The translations under genes and the position numbers were made by a program. A stretch of DNA of 46,219 nt from Prevotella sp. GTDB lineage: Bacteria > Bacteroidota > Bacteroidia > Bacteroidales > Bacteroidaceae. Of the stretch, positions 8,894 to 16,898 are shown in pieces. The notes below the pieces were generated by a model. The model saw nothing but the letters and a program-made list of their open reading frames with translations. It was not told the DNA's origin and searched no databases. Location: assembly GCA_022641735.1 (NCBI GenBank), contig JALCDQ010000014.1, positions 1 to 46,219 on the forward strand, written 5' to 3'. Each line of letters begins with the position of its first letter. The first letter of the stretch is position 1.

Positions 8894-9850
8894 TCAAGGA
8901 TTCACTACGTTCTGAGGATGGCCTTCCTCAAAGGCCTTCACATTCGATAAAGCGATGGCCATCAACCGCTTGCGAGCCTCCAGAGTGGCCCATGCCACGT
9001 GTGGAGTAAGGTAAGCGTGAGGCTGTTTAAGCAATGGATTGTCAGCTGCGGGCGGTTCTGAGCAAAGTACATCAGCACCATAAGCACCCAACTGACCCGT
9101 CTGCAAGGCATCCGCAACATCCTGTTCGTTGACCAAAGGACCACGCCCCGTATTGATAAGGATAGCCCCATGCTTCATCTTCTTCAGACTTTCACGATTG
9201 ATAAGCTCGTGTGTCTTGGCGTTCAAAGGACAATGGAGGGTGAGAATATCACTGACTCCAAGCAATCCTTCCATCGTGGTTTTCTGTATACCAGATGGCA
9301 AATCGGCAGAATTCTTGCTGGTGAAAGCAAAGACATCCATGCCGAAACAGCGGCCTATCGTTGCCACCTTACTGCCTATATGGCCAAGTCCCACGATGCC
9401 GAGCGTCATTCCTGCAAGTTCGTGAAGCGGCTCATCCCAATAGGTAAAATCGGGATTCTGACTCCATCGGCCTTGTCGATTCTGAAGCGAATAATAGCCT
9501 ACTTGATTGGTAATATTGAGGATATGGGCAAACACCATTTGTGCCACGCTGTCCGTACTATAAGCGGGAATATTGCAAACCACCACTCCCTGCCGCTTTG
9601 CAGCCTCCGTATCAATGATATTGAAACCCGTGGCAAGTACGCCAATCATCTTCAAATTCTTCAGTTCTGAAAGCGTTTGGGCATCTAAAGCCACCTTATT
9701 TGTCAGGACTATATCGGCATCGGAAGCCCGCTGAAGCACTTCTGCTGGGGCTGTACGGTCATAAACTTTGAGCTCGCCAAACTCCTTGAAAGCTTCCCAT
9801 GACAAGTCGCCGGGGTTGGCTGAATATCCATCTAAAACTACAATTTTCAT
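8894..9850 (-). CDS. D-2-hydroxyacid dehydrogenase (glycerate/hydroxypyruvate type)
   Basis: A 318-aa NAD(P)-dependent dehydrogenase of the D-isomer 2-hydroxyacid family. The Rossmann loop is GLGHIG (154-159). The catalytic set is Arg236 (NTGRGPLV), Glu265 (SEPP) and His284 (TPHVAWAT). The His-x-x-Trp end and overall length suit glycerate dehydrogenase (hydroxypyruvate reductase), but substrate choice within this family cannot be settled from motifs. It follows rarA by 20 bp and precedes the TRIC gene almost without a gap. Confidence 0.88.
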   Translation of the reverse strand: MKIVVLDGYSANPGDLSWEAFKEFGELKVYDRTAPAEVLQRASDADIVLTNKVALDAQTLSELKNLKMIGVLATGFNIIDTEAAKRQGVVVCNIPAYSTDSVAQMVFAHILNITNQVGYYSLQNRQGRWSQNPDFTYWDEPLHELAGMTLGIVGLGHIGSKVATIGRCFGMDVFAFTSKNSADLPSGIQKTTMEGLLGVSDILTLHCPLNAKTHELINRESLKKMKHGAILINTGRGPLVNEQDVADALQTGQLGAYGADVLCSEPPAADNPLLKQPHAYLTPHVAWATLEARKRLMAIALSNVKAFEEGHPQNVVNP

Positions 9851-9870
9851 CTTTTAACCTCCAATTATTT

Positions 9871-11145
9871 TCATTCTTTAAATCTATCTTTCCAACAACG
9901 TAACATCTGTTGATAGTTTTTCTCCTCTAAAGTGCTGTGCTGCGCATGCCAAAAACGTTCATTTTTCAAGCCATCGGGCAAATATTGCTGTTCCACAAAG
10001 TTGCCGGGATAGTCGTGAGGATACATATATCCATCATGATAACCTAGCTGTTCCATCAGTTTTGTGGGAGCATTCCGCAATGGAAGCGGAACTGGCTGAT
10101 TGCCTGTCTGCCTCACTGTGGCGAGCGCCTTATCAATGCCAAGGTAGGCGGAATTGCTCTTTGGGCTCGTAGCAAGATACACCGCAGCCTCAGCAAGCGG
10201 TATTCTGCCTTCCGGCCAACCAATCTTCATCACCGCATCAAAGGCCGCATTGGCCAGCAAAAGGGCATTCGGATTGGCCAAACCGATGTCTTCAGCCGCA
10301 CTGATGACCAGCCGGCGGGCGATAAACTGCGGGTCTTCTCCTCCTTCTATCATGCGCGCCATCCAATAGAGAGCCGCATCGGGGTCGCTGCCTCTTATTG
10401 ATTTGATGAAAGCGGAGATTATATCATAGTGCATTTCGCCATCCTTATCATAAGCCAAAGGATTCTGCTGCAGCCGATTTTCCACCATTTCATCGGTGAT
10501 TTCGATAGTATCGCTGTTGGCAGCCTCTACTACTAACTCGAGTATATTCAGCAGTTTGCGCGCATCACCACCGCTATAACGCATAATAGCACCTGTTTCC
10601 TTTAAGGTGATATGCTTCTTTTTGAGTTCCACATCCTCGTTGATAGCTCGGTTGAGCAAAGCCATCAGGTCCTCTTTCTCTAAAGGTTTGAGCACATAAA
10701 GCTGGCATCGGGAGAGCAAAGGACGTATCACTTCAAACGAAGGATTTTCGGTTGTGGCACCTATCAAAGTAACGATGCCCCGCTCCACAGCACCCAACAG
10801 GGAATCCTGCTGCGACTTAGAGAAGCGATGGATTTCATCGATAAACAAGATGGGAGAGGCATTATTGAAGAATCTCCCACTCTTTGCACGCTCGATAACC
10901 TCACGCACATCCTTCACGCCACTTGTCACTGCGGAGAGAGTAAAAAACGGTGTTTCCAATTGATTGGCAATGATATGCGCCAAGGTGGTCTTTCCGGACC
11001 CCGGCGGTCCCCATAAGATAAACGATGAGATACGACCCGCATCAATCATTTTGCGCAGTATCGCTCCCTCACCAACTAAATGCTGCTGACCTACATAGTC
11101 ATTCAGCGTTCTGGGTCTCATTCTTTCGGCTAATGGTTCACTCAT
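9871..11145 (-). CDS. rarA: Replication-associated recombination protein A (AAA ATPase)
   Basis: A 424-aa clamp-loader-like AAA+ ATPase that acts at stalled replication forks. The typical start MSEPLAERMRPRTLNDYVGQ is followed by Walker A GPPGSGKT (46-53), Walker B FIDEIHRF (101-108) and sensor 1 GATTENPSFEV. The C-terminal MgsA/tetramerisation domain is present (YPHDYPGNFVEQQYLPDGL). Full length. A promoter box at 11153-11160 would give an almost leaderless mRNA. First gene of a three-gene unit with the dehydrogenase and TRIC protein; the functional link is not obvious. Confidence 0.96.
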   Translation of the reverse strand: MSEPLAERMRPRTLNDYVGQQHLVGEGAILRKMIDAGRISSFILWGPPGSGKTTLAHIIANQLETPFFTLSAVTSGVKDVREVIERAKSGRFFNNASPILFIDEIHRFSKSQQDSLLGAVERGIVTLIGATTENPSFEVIRPLLSRCQLYVLKPLEKEDLMALLNRAINEDVELKKKHITLKETGAIMRYSGGDARKLLNILELVVEAANSDTIEITDEMVENRLQQNPLAYDKDGEMHYDIISAFIKSIRGSDPDAALYWMARMIEGGEDPQFIARRLVISAAEDIGLANPNALLLANAAFDAVMKIGWPEGRIPLAEAAVYLATSPKSNSAYLGIDKALATVRQTGNQPVPLPLRNAPTKLMEQLGYHDGYMYPHDYPGNFVEQQYLPDGLKNERFWHAQHSTLEEKNYQQMLRCWKDRFKE

Positions 11146-11152
11146 TTCACCA

Positions 11153-11160
11153 CAAAGATA
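11153..11160 (-). promoter_or_regulatory. -7 promoter box for rarA
   Basis: TATCTTTG on the minus strand, 7 nt upstream of the ATG, implies a very short or absent leader. No good TTTG lies 20 nt upstream. Confidence 0.5.
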
Positions 11161-11199
11161 ATAAAAGATAAGAAATAGATAAAATTTTTATCTGAAAAG

Positions 11200-11231
11200 T
11201 TTGCAAATTAAGAATTTAGTATATACATTTG
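11200..11231 (+). promoter_or_regulatory. Promoter of the acidic-tail protein gene
   Basis: TTTG (11200-11203), a 20-nt gap and TACATTTG (11224-11231) match the Bacteroidetes housekeeping promoter exactly. The TTG that could start the reading frame at 11229 lies inside the -7 box, which places the true start at ATG 11253. Confidence 0.8.
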
Positions 11232-11252
11232 CACCAAAATTACGGCAATAAG

Positions 11253-12095
11253 ATGAAAGATAAGAAAAAAATAACGCTTAAGACGCTCAATAAGAGCAAT
11301 GTCTGGGACCTTCAGGAGAACGATGTATTCTATTTATGGGAGGCTGCCGAAAAGGACGCTGACCTTAAAGATAACCTCAGACGATATACAGATATCGTGA
11401 GAAGTGCTTTTGAAGTGGAGGTCGTGAAAATCGACAAGCCCGAAGTAATCAAGAAATATGAGCAACGAGGCTTTAAGGTTAACGCAGTAAAAGTCGACGA
11501 AAGTACTAAACAGAAATGGGCTATCAAGAAGCGCCCAATCATGCGCGTCACCGACCTGACCTATGAAAACATCCGCCATATCTCAGCAGCAAAGCTCGTG
11601 GAAGTGCTCGACCGTAACTTCGGAGGCGGCTGGGATTCGCTTTCACAAAGTATTCAGGACATTATTTTGAGCGGTTTTGACATCAGCACCACTACTCTTC
11701 CAAAGGACCGACTGCATAAAGCTGGCGGCATGTATGAGAAGAAAGTGGAAGATGGATTTGAAGTTCTCGAGATTCCAAAGGGAACTTGGGTGGAAGCTAT
11801 CTTCGCTAAAGAGAAGCCTATCGCCGAAAAACCACGTTATAAATCAGGATTGGATGATGACGAGGACAAGCCTGAGAGGGACGACTTGGATGATGATGAG
11901 GACAGAGAGGACTCAGATGATTTGGACGAGGAAGACAATCCCGACAACGACAGATATAACGAAGAGGAGGAAGACGAGGATGCTTTCGACGAGGACAAGT
12001 TGACTGAAGAGAGCTATCGCACCACCTTTGAGACCGACCCTGAAGACTTGAATCTCGAGGCGGAAGATGTCAGCGAAGAGGATGACGCTTATTAA
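11253..12095 (+). CDS. Unknown protein with a long acidic C-terminal tail
   Basis: A 280-aa cytoplasmic protein with no signal peptide or TM segment. Residues about 1-190 are a charged, structured region (NVWDLQENDVFYLWEAAEKD, a conserved-looking RNFGGGWDSLSQSIQDI, and KGTWVEAIFAKEKP). Residues about 195-280 are low-complexity Asp/Glu (DDDEDKPERDDLDDDEDRED). I recognise no family. It is a single-gene unit with its own strong promoter and a shared terminator at 12128-12163. Acidic tails of this sort occur on nucleic-acid or basic-protein binding partners, but that is only a guess. Confidence 0.7.
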   Translation: MKDKKKITLKTLNKSNVWDLQENDVFYLWEAAEKDADLKDNLRRYTDIVRSAFEVEVVKIDKPEVIKKYEQRGFKVNAVKVDESTKQKWAIKKRPIMRVTDLTYENIRHISAAKLVEVLDRNFGGGWDSLSQSIQDIILSGFDISTTTLPKDRLHKAGGMYEKKVEDGFEVLEIPKGTWVEAIFAKEKPIAEKPRYKSGLDDDEDKPERDDLDDDEDREDSDDLDEEDNPDNDRYNEEEEDEDAFDEDKLTEESYRTTFETDPEDLNLEAEDVSEEDDAY

Positions 12096-12127
12096 TATCG
12101 CAAGAAACGATTAAAAGATACAAGACT

Positions 12128-12163
12128 AAAAGCCCTGGAAGTCATAAGATTTCCAGGGCTTTT
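12128..12163. terminator. Bidirectional rho-independent terminator
   Basis: AAAAGCCCTGGAA (12128-12140) pairs with TTCCAGGGCTTTT (12151-12163): 13 bp, loop 10 nt, with A/T runs on both sides. It serves both the acidic-tail gene (+) and the GntR gene (-) that converge here. Confidence 0.85.
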
Positions 12164-12168
12164 GCATA

Positions 12169-12513
12169 TTACCAAAAGGCTTCGATGTCTTTCAAATCAA
12201 TGCTCAAGAGACGCATTTGACGAAATATTTCAGGCAGAGTATGGTTTATAAATTCCTCTTTACGCGATTTCATAATGCGCTCTTTAGCTCCTTTGGCCAC
12301 AAAATAACCCAAACCGCGCCGGGTATAGATGATTTCCTCACGTGCTAAAAGGTCATAGGCTTTCACAGCAGTATTGGTGTTTACCTCAAGCATAGCAGCA
12401 TATTCTCGCAATCCGGGAATACGGTCATCATCCTGATAGGTATCTGCCAGAATCTCATCACACAATCTATTTGCCATCTGCACATAAATGGCTTTATCAT
12501 TGGAATACATCAT
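12169..12513 (-). CDS. GntR-family transcriptional regulator (YtrA-like)
   Basis: A 114-aa short GntR regulator: an N-terminal winged helix-turn-helix (YVQMANRLCDEILAD, RIPGLREYAAMLEVNTNTAVKAYDLLAREEIIYTRRGLGYFV) plus a short helical C-terminal dimerisation tail instead of a large effector domain. This is the YtrA layout, which usually controls a linked ABC transporter. The start at 12513 overlaps the upstream stop as ATGATG; the frame also has an ATG at 12525. It is the last gene of an ATPase, membrane protein, regulator operon whose promoter carries an inverted repeat at 14114-14135, so self-repression is likely. Confidence 0.9.
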   Translation of the reverse strand: MMYSNDKAIYVQMANRLCDEILADTYQDDDRIPGLREYAAMLEVNTNTAVKAYDLLAREEIIYTRRGLGYFVAKGAKERIMKSRKEEFINHTLPEIFRQMRLLSIDLKDIEAFW

Positions 12514-13265
12514 AAGTTCAACCATTTATTCCTAACAGTCTGTAAATGAGCATAAGCCCGATAAGAGCCTAAATAGCATAGTATGGTAAACGGAGGAGAA
12601 AACAGCAAAATCCGAGTAGCATTCCAGCCATTAGAAAACAGCGTTAATTGCATTATCCCCATGAAAATCAACACTGAAACACCTGTTAATATAAAGGTAT
12701 ATCTGTGATATATACTGCCACAAAAGAGTAAGAATGAACCTACGGAAATTGCCCAAATATAAGCTATTGGGTCATATTGTGCTTTCTTAAAGAAAGAAGA
12801 AGCCAGAGAACAAGCCTGATTCCCCAATGTAAAATAATAATAGATGTATTGCAATATATCGGTAATCAGAAATACAACAATGCTACTTAATAGAGCACCA
12901 AAAACACATACCACCCAACGAGAAATAAATTTTTCCATTCGAGAGGCTGGTAACAAGACTTCTTCGATACTGCCAATTTTACTATAAGTACCATAAAAAA
13001 TTAAAGCAAAACTGAGTATTATGGAATAGAGAAAAACATAGAAAATCCTTTCAGACAAGCCCTTTACGACATGTTCCTTAATTGCGAGATTGCACATTTG
13101 TAAATATTCAGGTCGAGCACCATAATTTATTATGCTGTTTATACCTGGTAGCAAAACATAGATAAGACCACACAATGTGAAAAGAATAAATATTTGCAAG
13201 GTTCTCCTGTCTAAGATTCTCCACTTCAGAAGACGGAGGAAACGCTTAAAATTGAATATTTCCAT
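12510..13265 (-). CDS. ABC transporter permease-like membrane protein
   Basis: A 251-aa protein with about six hydrophobic segments (for example ILFTLCGLIYVLLPG, VFLYSIILSFALIFYG, VVCVFGALLSSIVVFLITDIL, ILTGVSVLIFMGIMQL). It starts like the permease at 38127-39731 (N/TFxFKRFxxxLK...RR) and shares the SRxEKfisRwVv / SKLENWLARFVI segment, so the two are paralogues. It pairs with the ATPase encoded just upstream (3-bp gap). The substrate is unknown. Confidence 0.75.
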   Translation of the reverse strand: MEIFNFKRFLRLLKWRILDRRTLQIFILFTLCGLIYVLLPGINSIINYGARPEYLQMCNLAIKEHVVKGLSERIFYVFLYSIILSFALIFYGTYSKIGSIEEVLLPASRMEKFISRWVVCVFGALLSSIVVFLITDILQYIYYYFTLGNQACSLASSFFKKAQYDPIAYIWAISVGSFLLFCGSIYHRYTFILTGVSVLIFMGIMQLTLFSNGWNATRILLFSPPFTILCYLGSYRAYAHLQTVRNKWLNL

Positions 13266-13268
13266 AGC

Positions 13269-14090
13269 TTATTTGATTAATCCTTTGGTGACTGCATTAA
13301 ACAAAAGTTCAAGATTGAGAGCTGTCTCTTCATCTTGCGGAGTCCGTTTTCTAATGACGGCATTGCCCTGCAAGGAAGGCTCGGAATAGATAGCATCGGA
13401 GTATTTCTCCTGTGCTTGGCTGAAAGAAAAGCAATATTTCTTTGTCAAATCACCAACGGCCTCATTCATCAAGACCTTTCCTTCATCGAGAATAATCAGA
13501 TGCTCAAGCATCGATTCCACATCGTGCACCTGATGGGTGGCTATAATCAGCGTGGATTGCTCGCCCAAATAGGTGGCTATAGCCTTACGGAAAAGGCTCT
13601 TTGAGGAAATGTCAAGCCCATTAGTAGGCTCATCCATGAGCAACAAAGAGGCGCCTGACGCCAAAGCCAGACTTACCTTTACCTTCTTTTTCTGCCCCAT
13701 GGAGAGGTTCTTGAGCTTAGAATTCGACTTCAAATCCAAGTCAGAAAGACACTGCAGGAACACCTCCTTGCTGAAATGAGGATAAAAATCGGCATGCATG
13801 GCAACGATTTGCTCCAGATTCAACTGCGGAAAGTCAAACTCCTCCGGAACAATATACAGCTCCTGCAAAACAAGTGAATTGTGCCTTACCACAGGTTTTC
13901 CGAGAAATTCCACACGACCCTTCTGAGGGCGAAGAAGTCCGCTCATCAGATAAAGAAGCGTCGATTTGCCCATCCCATTCTTGCCCAACAGTCCATAGAT
14001 ATTGCCTTCTGAAAGCGAAAGACTGATGTCTTTGAACACCGGATGACTCTTGTCTGAATAACTGAACGTTACATTCTCTACTTCTAACAT
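13269..14090 (-). CDS. ABC transporter ATP-binding protein
   Basis: A 273-aa ATPase with Walker A GKNGMGKST (36-44), signature LSMGQKKKV (129-137), Walker B plus D-loop LLLMDEPTNGLD (149-160) and H-loop IIATHQVHD. A C-terminal extension of about 70 residues follows the core. First gene of the GntR-controlled operon. It resembles the ATPase at 39728-40447, including the SQQ/LxLQELYIVPEEFDFP-type segment. Possible roles are peptide or lipid export or stress response; none can be chosen. Confidence 0.92.
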   Translation of the reverse strand: MLEVENVTFSYSDKSHPVFKDISLSLSEGNIYGLLGKNGMGKSTLLYLMSGLLRPQKGRVEFLGKPVVRHNSLVLQELYIVPEEFDFPQLNLEQIVAMHADFYPHFSKEVFLQCLSDLDLKSNSKLKNLSMGQKKKVKVSLALASGASLLLMDEPTNGLDISSKSLFRKAIATYLGEQSTLIIATHQVHDVESMLEHLIILDEGKVLMNEAVGDLTKKYCFSFSQAQEKYSDAIYSEPSLQGNAVIRKRTPQDEETALNLELLFNAVTKGLIK

Positions 14091-14113
14091 TTGCGATTGA
14101 TTTAGATGTATAT

Positions 14114-14135
14114 GTGTACTACTTTAATAGTACAC
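14114..14135. promoter_or_regulatory. Probable GntR operator over the transcription start
   Basis: A perfect inverted repeat: GTGTACTA (14114-14121), CTTTAA, TAGTACAC (14128-14135). It lies directly downstream of the -7 box at 14138-14145 and so covers the expected start of the ATPase, permease, GntR mRNA. Placement and symmetry suit a dimeric repressor, most simply the GntR protein of the same operon. Confidence 0.7.
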
Positions 14136-14137
14136 TA

Positions 14138-14168
14138 CAAATGTAGGGTAAATATTTGAATTCCGCAA
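14138..14168 (-). promoter_or_regulatory. Promoter of the ABC-GntR operon
   Basis: On the minus strand CTTG (14166-14169), a 20-nt gap and TACATTTG (14138-14145). The ATG is 48 nt farther on, after the inverted repeat. Confidence 0.75.
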
Positions 14169-14324
14169 GCATAAACGGCAATATTCTTTCGACTTTAACT
14201 TATGTTATGTTTTCCACCTTATTAATATATACCCATCTGAAATTTCATGCCCGACATCTGAAAAGAATATATTTCGAAAAGGCAACAATGTGCTCTTGCA
14301 AAGCCAATAATCATCCTTCAGTTT

Positions 14325-14497
14325 GTGAACAATAACCTTTTGAAAAGTAAAACAAATTGTTTTGGTAGGTAAAACAAATTGTTTTGGTGAGTAAAACAAA
14401 TTGTTTTGGTGAGTAAAACAAATTGTTTTGGTAAGTAAAACAAATTGTTTTGGTGAGTAAAACAAATTGTTTTACTCTGTAAACAACGGTCTTTTAC
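14325..14497. repeat. 22-nt palindromic tandem array C (8 units)
   Basis: Eight 19-nt units start every 22 nt from 14325 to 14479. Units 2-6 are identical (GTAAAACAAATTGTTTTGG) with spacers TAG, TGA, TGA, TAA, TGA; unit 7 is the perfect palindrome GTAAAACAAATTGTTTTAC; unit 1 (GTGAACAATAACCTTTTGA) and unit 8 (GTAAACAACGGTCTTTTAC) diverge. A decayed extra unit may lie at 14281-14299. The array is between the PpiD-like gene's terminator and the ABC-GntR promoter. The rest of the 14091-14656 gap holds that promoter and operator and a 14-bp palindrome CGATGAATTCATCG (14541-14554). Confidence 0.95.
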
Positions 14498-14587
14498 ATT
14501 CAAGGCTATAAGCAATCGATTTCTAAGGCCTAACCATTAGCGATGAATTCATCGATTTCAGAGAACTTGAAAGATTGCCCGACACCA

Positions 14588-14629
14588 CAAAAAAAGAATC
14601 CCAACATCCATTTGTGGACATTGGGATTC
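14588..14629 (-). terminator. Rho-independent terminator of the PpiD-like gene
   Basis: On the minus strand GAATCCCAA (14629-14621) pairs with TTGGGATTC (14604-14596), with further ATGTCCA/TGGAT pairing inside, followed by eight T residues (14595-14588). Confidence 0.9.
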
Positions 14630-14656
14630 CCCTTATTTGATTTTTATGAAATCTGC

Positions 14657-16798
14657 TTAGAAGAACAAGTATCTGTTGTCGACTACGTTAGCAGCAATGT
14701 AAAGCTCGTTCATGAAGTTGCCTGCGGCCTGCATAGCCTTCTGGCGAAGCTTAGCTTCCTGAGCCTTCTCATCGAACTTGCCCGGCTGCATCACCTTGTT
14801 ATCAACCTGGAAGAGATAAACTCCGGCGTTGCCCTTAACAGGATTCTTGGAGAATTTACCTTTGGCTGTAGCTGCCACAGCACCACTCAGAGCAGGCTCA
14901 CTGGAACCTGTAGCGGTAACGAATACCGGCGCTGCGAATGTGATTTGATTGACTGTGCTCACCTTGCCACCCTTGCTCTTGGCAGCTGCCAGCGACTTCA
15001 CGCCACCGAGTTTAGCCTCAATCATCTCAGCCTTCTTGTCTTTCATCACTTCTGCTTTTATCATCTCGCTCACCTGTGGGTCGTCTAACGTACGATAACC
15101 TGCAGAATGAATCTTGTTGAGTACTACCAAAAGCAGATGGTTGTTGTCACCGCATTCATACATTGGAGAAACATCTCCCTCCTTAGCAGCAAAGAGCCAC
15201 TTCATTGCATCACGAGTGCTGTGGATGTTAGCTAAGTAATGTTGCGCTGTGGTAACATCGTTTGCGTCCTGCACACGATAACCAAATTTGGCTGCATTCT
15301 TCTCCAAAGCATCTGGAGTTTGATTTGCGCTTACGAAAGAACTGAATCTATTGTAAGCTGCAGAATAAGTATCTCTTGAGAAATCAATCGTCTTCTTGAT
15401 GATAGCAGCGGTGTATTTAGTGGTCATACCCTTACGGTCGAGCACCTGAACAATAGCGTTGCCCTGTGTCAAAACGAGGTTCTTGGTCTCATTGACAGCC
15501 ATCGTATTGAGGCTGTTGAGGAAGTTCTTAGTGTCGTTATCAAGAGATGGAGCACTCTGATATTGCGCAGAAGTCAACCATGCACTTTGTCCTGTCTGAC
15601 CATATTTCTTAGCGATAGCCTCGAAATTGGCACCTGCCTTCAGAGCTGTATAGACAGAGTCTGCTGTCTTATGAGCGGCCTCTGGAGTGGCTCCTGATAT
15701 CTGAATCTGACGATACTGAACAGAGTCAGGCATCTGCTGTTTGGCAATCAGCTTGATAATGTTCATCGTATTGTCCTGCTTATTCTCTGCCGGGCCGTAA
15801 GTCTGACCTACTGCCATGGAGTCAAGACGATTTGCAATGTCCTGAGGATAAGCGGCTTTCGTCACAGGAAGACCTAAATATGGGATGAGAGAAGTACTCT
15901 TGCGCACTGCCTCCGTAGGGTCAGCAGCGGCAGCAAGGTCCTTTGCATAACCGGCAAACTGCTTCTGAAGAGCAGCACGGTCAGCAGCGGAAGCAACCAC
16001 TGTATAGTCTACATATTTAGCATCGCGGCTTTCCACATACTGGCGGAAACGAGGCTTGAGCTCGTCATACTTAGCTTTCATGTCAGATTCTGATATCTTC
16101 ACACTGTTGTCTGAAATGTCAGAATATGGGAAGGCAGCCAGCTGCACCTGAGCTTCTTCTTTCTCCTCCTTGAAGGAAGCCTTAGCTTCGATAGGATTAG
16201 AGAGGAAGCAATGAGCCAAAAGACTCTGATACTTCTGGGCAAGAGTCTGCTGACGCAGTGTCTTCTCAATGAATGACCAATACTTATAAAGTGTCTCATA
16301 CTGCTGTGCATTCTGTGAAGGAGTAGCCTGCTGAGCCTTATAATCGGCGAGGAACTTCTCCAATGCGTTGGCATCGAAACGACCTGTTTCTTTGTTTACA
16401 AACGGAGTCTGCAAGAGCATTGGATTGGTTCCTTGCTTCAAGATGTTCTGCATCTCCTCGTCGGTAACCCTCAATCCCAGCTTCTTAGCTTCATTTTCTA
16501 CAATCTTAGTCTGAACGTAGGTGTTCCAAACCATGTCTTTCACTTGGTTCAACTGCTCATCATTCAGGCTTTCAGTGCCTTGTTGCATCTTGATAACTTC
16601 AGAATACTCATCCATAAGTTTCTGAAATTCCTGCACATTGATTTTCTCTCCTAACACTTCACCCACCTGCTGACGCTTGTCGTTCTTGGTAGCTTCACAA
16701 GAACGGAACAGCTCTTCGGCGATGAAAGCAAAGAGGCCGAATCCAATGATGATGATTAGGATGACACCTCTTTTTCTAATTTTTCCTAATGCTGCCAT
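14657..16798 (-). CDS. PpiD/SurA-like peptidyl-prolyl isomerase, membrane-anchored
   Basis: A 713-aa periplasmic folding factor. An N-terminal TM anchor (GVILIIIIGFGLFAFIAEELF, about 11-31) is followed by a SurA_N-like chaperone region (about 40-230: VGEVLGEKINVQEFQKLMDEY, KMVWNTYVQTKIVENEAKKLGL). A parvulin-type domain lies at about 350-440 (YRQIQISGATPEAAHKTADSVYTALKAGANFEAIAKKYGQ), then a second degenerate parvulin-like region and a helical C-terminus. This matches the long Bacteroidetes PpiD relatives that assist outer-membrane protein folding. It follows the gldE-like gene by 100 bp and has its own -7 box. Confidence 0.88.
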   Translation of the reverse strand: MAALGKIRKRGVILIIIIGFGLFAFIAEELFRSCEATKNDKRQQVGEVLGEKINVQEFQKLMDEYSEVIKMQQGTESLNDEQLNQVKDMVWNTYVQTKIVENEAKKLGLRVTDEEMQNILKQGTNPMLLQTPFVNKETGRFDANALEKFLADYKAQQATPSQNAQQYETLYKYWSFIEKTLRQQTLAQKYQSLLAHCFLSNPIEAKASFKEEKEEAQVQLAAFPYSDISDNSVKISESDMKAKYDELKPRFRQYVESRDAKYVDYTVVASAADRAALQKQFAGYAKDLAAAADPTEAVRKSTSLIPYLGLPVTKAAYPQDIANRLDSMAVGQTYGPAENKQDNTMNIIKLIAKQQMPDSVQYRQIQISGATPEAAHKTADSVYTALKAGANFEAIAKKYGQTGQSAWLTSAQYQSAPSLDNDTKNFLNSLNTMAVNETKNLVLTQGNAIVQVLDRKGMTTKYTAAIIKKTIDFSRDTYSAAYNRFSSFVSANQTPDALEKNAAKFGYRVQDANDVTTAQHYLANIHSTRDAMKWLFAAKEGDVSPMYECGDNNHLLLVVLNKIHSAGYRTLDDPQVSEMIKAEVMKDKKAEMIEAKLGGVKSLAAAKSKGGKVSTVNQITFAAPVFVTATGSSEPALSGAVAATAKGKFSKNPVKGNAGVYLFQVDNKVMQPGKFDEKAQEAKLRQKAMQAAGNFMNELYIAANVVDNRYLFF

Positions 16799-16845
16799 TA
16801 TTTATTTATTTTATTTAATTATTTATTTACTTTTTAAAATGCCTA

Positions 16846-16853
16846 CAAAAATA
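16846..16853 (-). promoter_or_regulatory. -7 promoter box for the PpiD-like gene
   Basis: TATTTTTG on the minus strand, 47 nt upstream of the ATG. No well-spaced TTTG is visible upstream. Confidence 0.45.
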
Positions 16854-16898
16854 CAAAAAATATAGGAAACAACGTAATTTTTAGATGGAAATTTGACT

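Noticed and set aside
14205..14515. Minus-strand reading frames giving repetitive peptides across array C
   Set aside because: They are translations of the 22-nt DNA repeat; the repeat period is not a multiple of three, so the frames cycle by accident, and there is no start context or codon bias.
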